This document shows positions 1 through 5,522 of a DNA stretch of 7,260 bases, in pieces. Both the position numbers and the translations under genes were made by a program. How positions within the stretch are numbered: the first letter of the stretch is position 1; the number at the start of each line of letters is the position of its first letter. Location: positions 104,666 through 111,925 of the forward strand of contig PAXL01000018.1 in the NCBI GenBank assembly GCA_002714465.1. Reading direction: 5' to 3'. The notes under the pieces are model-generated. The model was not told the DNA's origin. It did not search any database and saw nothing but the letters and a program-made list of their open reading frames with translations. Origin of the DNA: Gemmatimonadota bacterium (GTDB lineage: Bacteria > Latescibacterota > UBA2968).

Positions 1-713
1 TGGACACTAGGGGTGCTGACGAAACCAACCGATCGAGCCATCTGCATAAAAGCTGGTAAGCTGGGTAGTACACGACGCCACACGAGCCGAGCGACAGTCG
101 AACGTGCAAGGACCTCATCTCGAAACAGGATCAACCAGTTCCGAGGTGGAGGAGGCTCGTGGTGCAGGACACCGAGAGCGTCACACGAGAACCGCGGTAC
201 ACCAGCCGATGCGAACCTCGCGTGATTGTCGTGGAGATCGTTTCCGAGAAACAGGGTCAGCACGACCACCTCGAGGTCCCACTCGGACAACCGGTCTCGC
301 GTGAACAGGTAGTGGCTCCCAAGTCCGTAGCCGTGGAGTCCCAGGTTGATCGTCTCGAACTGATCCCCAAGCTGGCTGCCCGCAAGGCTACAGAAGCTAC
401 TGTCGACCGGCACTTGATACGCTTCCACGAACGAATCGCCGACGAACCCGATCCGGATTCTGTCATCTACGCGAGCCTTCGTTCGGGGACGATCGTGAAA
501 CCCGTGCATATTCAACCGCACGATATGGGGCGTATCGACCTCGCGGGTCCAGATTGTCTCGACACCTCCCCGCCCCTTGAACCCCAAGACCGGGTCATAT
601 GTCACGGTCACCTTCTCGAGATGTACTATAAACGGCACAAGAAGCTCTAGTAACACGACTGAAACAACCAACGCCCCAACAACAAGGGCGATCTTTTGTC
701 TGATAGAAACCAA
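1..713 (-). CDS. Membrane-anchored SGNH/GDSL-type hydrolase, partial (C-terminus beyond left edge)
   Basis: The minus-strand frame is open from a TTG at 713-711 to the window edge, giving 237 residues. Residues about 8-32 form one hydrophobic helix after the short basic start MVSIRQK, so the protein is probably anchored in the cytoplasmic membrane with the catalytic domain outside. A strand followed by GDSF (IGFVGDSF, Ser94 the expected nucleophile) is block I of the SGNH family. NLGLHGYG at 123-130 fits block II, and LGNDL at 156-160 fits block III (Gly-Asn-Asp oxyanion residues). The DxxH block V lies beyond the edge, so the triad cannot be completed here. Family members are esterases, lipases or carbohydrate O-acyl hydrolases; the substrate is unknown. 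I chose TTG because a stop (TGA) lies 7 codons upstream, no ATG or GTG precedes the helix, and GGAG sits 9 nt upstream. An opposing plus-strand frame at 159-650 is a shadow. Family confidence is high; the exact start is moderate. Confidence 0.85.
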   Translation of the reverse strand, partial: MVSIRQKIALVVGALVVSVVLLELLVPFIVHLEKVTVTYDPVLGFKGRGGVETIWTREVDTPHIVRLNMHGFHDRPRTKARVDDRIRIGFVGDSFVEAYQVPVDSSFCSLAGSQLGDQFETINLGLHGYGLGSHYLFTRDRLSEWDLEVVVLTLFLGNDLHDNHARFASAGVPRFSCDALGVLHHEPPPPRNWLILFRDEVLARSTVARLVWRRVLPSLPAFMQMARSVGFVSTPSV

Positions 714-722
714 GAAAGCACG

Positions 723-726
723 CTCC
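723..726 (-). promoter_or_regulatory. Ribosome binding site supporting the TTG start of the SGNH hydrolase
   Basis: On the minus strand the bases read GGAG, with a 9-nt spacer before the TTG at 713-711. This is the main evidence for that non-ATG start. The site ends one base before the ATG (728) of the divergent lyase gene, so the leader of the minus-strand mRNA must be antisense to the start of the lyase gene. Confidence 0.5.
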
Positions 727-727
727 G

Positions 728-2674
728 ATGAAGAGACCGTTCACAAGCCTAATCTGTCTGACCCTCTTGGCAGTGCCATCGATTGCCGAAGAGAGACGAA
801 ACATCCTTACAGGCGAAACATCTGTGGAATCGCTGAGAAAAGTAATCTCGCCCTTGACGGAGTTCAAACCGTTCCCGACCGCCTCTGACAGAGAAGCCTG
901 GGAGGCGCTACCCGCCACTCTGAAGGATCACTACATCAAACGTGGGGAGCGGAGCCTCGAGTTCGAATGGCCCAATCTCCCTGCGACAGTCTACCTGGAA
1001 TTCGATCGCATCGGAAACCGCAGCAACTACCAGGGCATCGTCAACAGACGCAGACGTGCACTCGTGGACCTCGTCCTCGCTGAGACAATGGAGGGCAAGG
1101 GTCGATTCCTTGAACAAATCGCGAATGGAGTCTGGGCGACCTGCGAGGAGACCTCCTGGGTCATACCCGCCCATTTGAGCCTTCAGAAAGCAGGGCGCGG
1201 CCTTCCCGACGTGAACGAACCAACGGTCGACCTTTTTGCTGCCGAGACCGGCGCAAGTCTGGCCTGGACACATTACCTCCTGAGGGACCAGTTGGCGATT
1301 GTATCCCCCCTGCTACCTGAGAGAATCTTGACCGAAATCGACCGGAGGATTCTCTCGCCAAACCTAGAGCGTGATGACTTCTGGTGGATGGGATTTCCGG
1401 ACAGCCGCGTCAACAACTGGAACCCCTGGATCAACACCAACTGGCTGACGTGCGTGCTCCTGAGCGAACGCAACGACGAGCGTAGAATCGCCGGAATCCA
1501 CAAAACGATGCGTAGCATAGAGAATTTCCTCAACCATTACCCTGCCGACGGTGGATGTGACGAGGGTCCCGGATACTGGAACGTCGCTGGCGGCAGACTC
1601 TTCGACTACCTCGAATTCTTGCGTGTGGCGTCTGGCGATGCGATCCAGCACTACGACAACCAACTGATCCGTGAGATCGGGCGGTTCGTGACAAAGGCTC
1701 ACATCCACGAGGGGTACGTGGTCAACTTTGCCGATGCCGGTGCACGGTCTGGGATCGCTGGCGAGATGGTCTACCGCTACGGCAAAAAAATCCAAGACCC
1801 CACAATGATGGCTTTCGGTGCCTGGGCAGTGCAAGGCCGCAACTCGTTTCGCCGTGGCGTGAGTGGTAACATCTCCCGTCAGCTCTTCTCCATCTTCGAC
1901 CTTGAAGAGATGATGTCGGCGCCAGCTGCCCAGCCCTACACAAAGGACGCCTGGCTACCCGACATCCAGGTTATGTATGCTCGGTCAACGGCTGGCGCAT
2001 CGGACGGATGGTTTGTCGCCGCTAAAGGGGGACACAACGCCGAGAGCCACAACCACAATGATGTGGGAAGCTACATCGTCTACATCGACGGGTATCCGGC
2101 AGTGATCGACATCGGCGTCGAGAGTTATCGAAGGAAGACATTCAGTCGCGACAGGTATGACATCTGGACGATGCAATCCGCTTACCACAACCTGCCGACC
2201 ATTAACGGCATGATGCAGATGGAAGGGAGAGAGCATAGAGCCACCGATGTGCAGTACGAATCGACGGCCGGCTATGCCCGTTTGCAGACAACCATCACAG
2301 GCGCATACCCGAAAGAAACCGGCATCGAACGATGGAATCGCACGGTCAGGCTCGACCGGACAACGGGTGTTACAGTCTCGGATCAGTATGCACTCGACAC
2401 AAAACCGGACAGTTTAACTTTCACATTCATGACGCCCTATGCAGTCACCATTATGGACGACCATCTGGACATCGGCGGGATCCCGCACAGGGAAGAAAAG
2501 CTGGTCGGCTTCTCGATCCACTATAACCCATCGCAAGTCGTCCCCACGGTGGAAACGATCGCGATCGAAGACAGAAACCTCAAACGCACGTGGGGTGACG
2601 TTCTCTATCGTGTGCTTTTCACGCACCGCACAAATGCGACTTCTGATACGGTGACCTTCGAAATCAGGAGATAG
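728..2674 (+). CDS. Secreted heparinase II/III family protein (putative polysaccharide lyase)
   Basis: A 648-residue protein. Residues 1-20 form a signal peptide: MKRP, a hydrophobic core, then SIA before EE, a good signal peptidase I site. This fixes the start at ATG 728, although no strong ribosome binding site precedes it. Residues about 90-380 look like the alpha/alpha-toroid part of the family, with CEETSWVIPAH (139-149), NNWNPW (229-234) and DGGCDEGPGYW (274-284, Tyr283 a likely catalytic base/acid). Residues about 405-648 look like the beta-sandwich heparinase II/III domain, with the hallmark ESHNHNDVG (439-447). Characterised relatives cleave uronic-acid glycans (heparan sulfate, alginate and others) by beta-elimination in the periplasm or outside. 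The position where heparinase II and Alg17C carry Asn-His appears to be Asn-Asn-Trp here, so the substrate and even lyase activity are uncertain. It is divergent from the SGNH gene and convergent with the serine hydrolase gene. It is not obviously in an operon. Confidence 0.85.
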   Translation: MKRPFTSLICLTLLAVPSIAEERRNILTGETSVESLRKVISPLTEFKPFPTASDREAWEALPATLKDHYIKRGERSLEFEWPNLPATVYLEFDRIGNRSNYQGIVNRRRRALVDLVLAETMEGKGRFLEQIANGVWATCEETSWVIPAHLSLQKAGRGLPDVNEPTVDLFAAETGASLAWTHYLLRDQLAIVSPLLPERILTEIDRRILSPNLERDDFWWMGFPDSRVNNWNPWINTNWLTCVLLSERNDERRIAGIHKTMRSIENFLNHYPADGGCDEGPGYWNVAGGRLFDYLEFLRVASGDAIQHYDNQLIREIGRFVTKAHIHEGYVVNFADAGARSGIAGEMVYRYGKKIQDPTMMAFGAWAVQGRNSFRRGVSGNISRQLFSIFDLEEMMSAPAAQPYTKDAWLPDIQVMYARSTAGASDGWFVAAKGGHNAESHNHNDVGSYIVYIDGYPAVIDIGVESYRRKTFSRDRYDIWTMQSAYHNLPTINGMMQMEGREHRATDVQYESTAGYARLQTTITGAYPKETGIERWNRTVRLDRTTGVTVSDQYALDTKPDSLTFTFMTPYAVTIMDDHLDIGGIPHREEKLVGFSIHYNPSQVVPTVETIAIEDRNLKRTWGDVLYRVLFTHRTNATSDTVTFEIRR

Positions 2675-2684
2675 ACTGATCAGA

Positions 2685-3785
2685 TCAGGACGCGAACCCG
2701 AGCCCTGCCATCACGGCATCGTGGAATGCTGGCCGAAGCGACTTGATCTGCCAGTTCTCCCGTGTAGGGTGTACCCGGTTTGTCAGCAGGACCACAGCGA
2801 TTTCCTTCTCGGGATCGATCCAGATCGAGGTGCCCGTGAATCCGAGCGAACCGTAAGACGTTCCTGAGAAGTACTGTCCCGCCGTGCTCACGCCTTGAGA
2901 TACGGTGTCCCATCCCAATGCCCACGAGCTATCTGCTACGACGTTCGCCCGTGACCGAAACAACCTGATCATCTCCGGGTTCAGGATGCGTCTACCATCT
3001 AAGTCTCCCTCTGATAGCCACATCTGCGCAAACCGGCTACAGTCGAGCACCGTCCCAAACAGACCGGCGTGAGGAGCGACTCCCCCCATTACAGACGCAT
3101 TCTCATCGTGGACCTCTCCGTGAACGAGTCTACCTCGCCAGACCTCATCCGATTCCGTAGGCACTATTCGATCCCGCGCTGACGGTCCGGGACAGAACAT
3201 CGTCTCGTGCAACCCCAACGGATCTCGCAGATGGTGGCGGAACAACTCGTTGAGCGGTCGGTCCTCCAAGCGCTCCAGGATCGCTCCGAGCAGTATGAAC
3301 CCCATGTCACTGTAGACTGACTGCGACAGCGGCTCGTACTCCAGATTCATCTTGCAGACAGCTCGGATCACTTCCTCTCGATCGATCGGCCGTTTGTAGA
3401 GATGGACGTGTGCAGGGTATCCGCTGGCGTGCATCAGGATAGATCGTGCCGTAACACGTTTGTCTGCATCACAATCTGGAAGGATCTCTTGAGCCGGCTG
3501 ATCCAGATCGAGTCGGCCCTTCTCATACAGGATCGCGCAAAGCGTCGTCGTGGCCATCACTTTGGTCACGGACGCGAGATCAAACAGATGCGTTGGTAAG
3601 ACCTCTGGCGCGAATGAACCGTAGGTATGTCGTCCTGCCGAGAGCAAGGCTCTGACGCAATCAGGGCCGACAACCGCAGCACACGCCGCAGGCATCGTAC
3701 CCCTGTGAACGTGCTGGCTTAGCGTCTGACTGGCAGCCACGAGCAGGTCTTTGTCCGGACCTTCTATTGTAACTGAAGTGTTCAC
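2685..3785 (-). CDS. Beta-lactamase-related serine hydrolase (class C/penicillin-binding-protein-like)
   Basis: A 366-residue protein of the beta-lactamase/transpeptidase-like fold (Pfam Beta-lactamase type). The SxxK motif is SVTK at 72-75 (Ser72 nucleophile, Lys75). The second motif is YSD at 158-160 in VYSDMGFILLG; Tyr158 takes the role of the YxN tyrosine. The C-terminal block GFTGTSIWIDP (315-325) followed by LLTNRVHPTREN (334-345) corresponds to the HxG/KTG strand region and resembles the hydrolase module found fused to GH3 enzymes in some Bacteroidota (from memory of the family). Members are esterases, D-aminopeptidases or carboxypeptidases; true beta-lactamase activity is not implied. 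No signal peptide or membrane segment is visible, so it is probably cytoplasmic unless the start is misplaced. The start is GTG (3785-3783), the first start codon after an in-frame stop; no clear ribosome binding site precedes it. It is divergent from the Mut7-C operon. Confidence 0.85.
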   Translation of the reverse strand: MNTSVTIEGPDKDLLVAASQTLSQHVHRGTMPAACAAVVGPDCVRALLSAGRHTYGSFAPEVLPTHLFDLASVTKVMATTTLCAILYEKGRLDLDQPAQEILPDCDADKRVTARSILMHASGYPAHVHLYKRPIDREEVIRAVCKMNLEYEPLSQSVYSDMGFILLGAILERLEDRPLNELFRHHLRDPLGLHETMFCPGPSARDRIVPTESDEVWRGRLVHGEVHDENASVMGGVAPHAGLFGTVLDCSRFAQMWLSEGDLDGRRILNPEMIRLFRSRANVVADSSWALGWDTVSQGVSTAGQYFSGTSYGSLGFTGTSIWIDPEKEIAVVLLTNRVHPTRENWQIKSLRPAFHDAVMAGLGFAS

Positions 3786-3813
3786 GCGCTTGAGTCTGGA
3801 ACCAAATACAGGC

Positions 3814-3842
3814 TTGCCATGAGCGTTTGGAGCACGTATCTG
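3814..3842 (+). promoter_or_regulatory. Weak candidate promoter for the Mut7-C/cutA/cupin operon
   Basis: TTGCCA (3814-3819) lies 17 bp upstream of TATCTG (3837-3842). The -35 match to TTGACA is good, but the -10 match to TATAAT is poor and lacks the final T. It lies in the 141-bp region between divergent genes, where a promoter is expected, and would give a leader of roughly 75-80 nt. An inverted repeat (GGAGCA at 3829-3834, TGCTCC at 3855-3860) brackets the -10. I see no convincing promoter for the minus-strand serine hydrolase in the same region. Confidence 0.2.
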
Positions 3843-3913
3843 TGGTGGGCCCCATGCTCCCTATGGAAGCGCGACATCCCTCAAAGAATCCGCACCGCGA
3901 CACCGATCGAATT

Positions 3914-3917
3914 GAGG
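3914..3917 (+). promoter_or_regulatory. Ribosome binding site that places the Mut7-C start at 3927
   Basis: GAGG sits 9 nt before the ATG at 3927. This supports 3927 over the in-frame upstream ATG at 3819, whose 36-residue extension does not resemble the family. Confidence 0.6.
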
Positions 3918-3926
3918 ATTTGTAGG

Positions 3927-4424
3927 ATGAAATTCCTTGCGGATTGTATGCTCGGGAAGCTCGCTAAATGGCTGAGGATACTCGGGTATGACACAGTGTA
4001 CGACAATTTCGCGACCGATGATGACCTTCTGGCAGACGCGGATGCTCAGCAACGGATACTGCTGACGCGTGACCGGGGCCTTGCCGATCGGGCTGCGCAG
4101 CAGAGACGCGTGATCTGCATTCACATCGACGACAACGTGCTCAACGACCAGCTCGAACAGCTTGTGGTCGAGACAAACTTTGACCTCGATCGACCAACCT
4201 TTACGCGCTGCCTGAAGTGTAACGTCGAAATACAGCCGGCATCACTCGACAATGTAAGATCCCTCGTGCCCCCATACGTTCTGAAAACGAGGACGGCTTT
4301 CTTCCAATGCCCGTCCTGCCGACGAGCCTACTGGTCGGGTTCACACACGAACCGGATGGAAGGCCGACTCGATTCGATCCGGCGAGCAGTCGCTGCACGA
4401 TCGACGGCAACAACCGATGTCTGA
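3927..4424 (+). CDS. Mut7-C RNase domain protein (PIN-like fold with zinc ribbon)
   Basis: A 165-residue protein matching the usual size and layout of stand-alone Mut7-C proteins. It opens with MKFLADCMLGKLAKWLRILG, the family signature, with the conserved Asp6 and KLAKWLR helix. Further acidic residues (TDDDLL at 30-35, LLTRDRGL at 45-52) would complete a PIN-like metal site. A treble-clef or ribbon-like module follows with CLKC (95-98) and CPSC (128-131), then AYWSGSHTNRM (134-144), close to the family's YWxGTHxxRM block. The name comes from the C-terminal domain of the animal Mut-7 exonuclease; nuclease activity is predicted from fold analysis and its cellular target in bacteria is not established. 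It is first gene of a compact operon: its last 8 bp overlap the start of cutA, so the two are likely translationally coupled. An upstream ATG at 3819 is rejected because the extension is not family-like and lacks the nearby GAGG. Confidence 0.88.
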   Translation: MKFLADCMLGKLAKWLRILGYDTVYDNFATDDDLLADADAQQRILLTRDRGLADRAAQQRRVICIHIDDNVLNDQLEQLVVETNFDLDRPTFTRCLKCNVEIQPASLDNVRSLVPPYVLKTRTAFFQCPSCRRAYWSGSHTNRMEGRLDSIRRAVAARSTATTDV

Positions 4425-4746
4425 GACAGGTGTTCATCTTGTCTACTCCACAACCGCTTCCGAGGAGGAAGCAGCAGGTATTGCACGTGTTGTCGTAGAA
4501 GAGCGCCTCGCAGCCTGCGCCAACATCATACCTACGATTCGGTCGATCTACCGCTGGCAGAACAAGGTAGAAGATGATCATGAAGCCCTGCTGTTTCTGA
4601 AGACGCAGTCCGACTGTGTACCAGCACTCATCTCACGCATTCAGACTCTCCACACCTACGAGCTCCCAGACATCATTGCGCTTCCGCTAGAACGTGGTTA
4701 TCAGCCATATTTGGATTGGGTTATCGATAATACCGGATCACCTTGA
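4417..4746 (+). CDS. cutA: Divalent-cation tolerance protein CutA
   Basis: A 109-residue protein, the standard length for CutA1. Family blocks in order: VYSTTASEEEA (9-19), EERLAACANI (28-37), the SIYRWQNKVE segment (43-52), LLFLKT (58-63), HTYELPDI (79-86) and YLDWV (98-102). CutA forms a very stable homotrimer with a ferredoxin-like fold and is cytoplasmic in bacteria. It was named from copper-sensitive E. coli mutants, but its direct role in metal tolerance is doubtful and its true function is open. The ATG lies inside the end of the Mut7-C gene (8-bp overlap, different frame) and has no strong ribosome binding site of its own, so translation is probably coupled to the upstream gene. The stop codon TGA overlaps the ribosome binding site of the following cupin gene. 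Confidence 0.95.
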   Translation: MSETGVHLVYSTTASEEEAAGIARVVVEERLAACANIIPTIRSIYRWQNKVEDDHEALLFLKTQSDCVPALISRIQTLHTYELPDIIALPLERGYQPYLDWVIDNTGSP

Positions 4747-4750
4747 GGAG
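4745..4750 (+). promoter_or_regulatory. Ribosome binding site supporting the GTG start of the cupin gene
   Basis: GAGGAG ends 5 nt before GTG 4756 and overlaps the cutA stop codon (TGA 4744-4746). It decides the non-ATG start and shows that cutA and the cupin gene are read from one message. Confidence 0.7.
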
Positions 4751-4755
4751 ACACC

Positions 4756-5385
4756 GTGCCATTCACTGTCTACGACTACAGGAATCCCGAACACATTAAG
4801 AACCTCCTCGTCACGTCCGAGATGCGATCCCGCATCCTTAAGATGGAACCGGGTCAGGGATTCAACGCACGACACAGCCACGACTTGGGTCACGAGGTCT
4901 TTCTGATCCTGCAGGGCGCTGCGGAATTCGAGATAGAGGGTAACAGACAGACGGTCAAAGCAGGCCAGCTGTGCTTCGCCCTGACCGACGAAGCGCATTC
5001 GGTTCGTGTCGTCAGCGAAGAGCCAGTAATCATGTATCTCTCTGTCACCCCGCACATCCTGCCAACCCATACGGGCCGTACGCCAGAGGGTGACGCAAAA
5101 CCCATCAACTTCTCGTCTGCGACGAGCTACGACACACAACTCGATCCGTCTGTCAGCCGCGCCGACCGTATAACCTGTCACCGCACCGCCATCGAAGCCG
5201 TCGCTGCTGCTGCTCAGTCGCTATCAGATAGCCATACCGGCGCTCTGGATCAACTCCCAAACGCCGACTCCCCTGCCGATCTCCGAGAATCCATGTGGCC
5301 CGCCGTCTACGAGATCTTCAAAACCATCTCTAAACTCGGCGACTCTTGGAACGACCTCGCCTACGACATAACGGAAAATGGCTGA
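4756..5385 (+). CDS. Cupin domain protein with a helical C-terminal extension
   Basis: A 209-residue protein starting at GTG with a strong ribosome binding site. Residues about 20-105 form a single cupin beta-barrel. Motif 1 is H40-S-H42 followed by H46-E47 and GAA at 54-56; motif 2 contains KAGQLCF with His81 (DEAHSV). His40, His42, Glu47 and His81 are the expected metal ligands, so it probably binds a divalent metal. The rest, about 110-209, is not part of a typical cupin: after a linker it holds two likely amphipathic helical stretches (about 143-158 and 176-205), with no motif I recognise. Small cupins range from dioxygenases and isomerases to sugar- or metal-sensing proteins, so the reaction cannot be named. 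It is third in the Mut7-C/cutA operon, 9 bp after cutA. No transmembrane segment or signal peptide is seen. Confidence 0.85.
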   Translation: MPFTVYDYRNPEHIKNLLVTSEMRSRILKMEPGQGFNARHSHDLGHEVFLILQGAAEFEIEGNRQTVKAGQLCFALTDEAHSVRVVSEEPVIMYLSVTPHILPTHTGRTPEGDAKPINFSSATSYDTQLDPSVSRADRITCHRTAIEAVAAAAQSLSDSHTGALDQLPNADSPADLRESMWPAVYEIFKTISKLGDSWNDLAYDITENG

Positions 5386-5463
5386 TCTCATAGCCAAAGC
5401 CGTCGGTTTTTCACAATTCCGACCGCGCGGAAACGTCCCCCTTCGTGTTTTCTGTGGTTTATC

Positions 5464-5492
5464 TTCTCACATCATGGTTCTCGCCCTATAAC
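5464..5492 (+). promoter_or_regulatory. Candidate sigma70-like promoter for the oxidoreductase/ROK kinase genes
   Basis: TTCTCA (5464-5469; four of six match TTGACA) lies 17 bp before TATAAC (5487-5492; five of six match TATAAT). Transcription would begin near 5499, leaving a leader of about 24 nt that contains AGGG at 5511-5514, 8 nt before ATG 5523. The position downstream of an in-frame GTG at 5445 also argues that 5523 is the true start. The remaining intergenic bases (5386-5463) hold only weak hairpins and no clear terminator for the cupin gene. Confidence 0.4.
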
Positions 5493-5522
5493 TCCGGCGG
5501 TTTTCGCTCCAGGGTTTGGTTT

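Noticed and set aside
159..650. A 163-codon plus-strand reading frame starting with GTG
   Set aside because: Its translation has no recognisable motif and it lies antisense to the SGNH hydrolase, whose frame has clear conserved blocks.
768..778. Palindrome TGGCA-G-TGCCA at the start of the lyase gene
   Set aside because: It falls in the signal-peptide coding region and is explained by codons; short enough to be chance.
1364..1834. A 156-codon minus-strand frame inside the lyase gene
   Set aside because: It is fully within the well-supported lyase coding sequence and its translation shows no domain; typical antisense shadow in GC-rich DNA.
3819..3926. Upstream ATG that would extend the Mut7-C protein by 36 residues
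   Set aside because: The family signature begins exactly at the ATG at 3927, which has a GAGG upstream; the extension is Trp-rich and unlike the family.
5379..5423. Possible terminator after the cupin gene: stem TGGCT/AGCCA, and GTCGG/CCGAC around a T-run
   Set aside because: Stems are only 5 bp, loops are 8-12 nt, and the T-run sits in a loop rather than after a stem. Not an intrinsic terminator I can support.
5445..5522. Upstream GTG that would extend the oxidoreductase by 26 residues
   Set aside because: The Rossmann strand normally starts within a few residues of the N-terminus, and a promoter-like element lies inside the extension.
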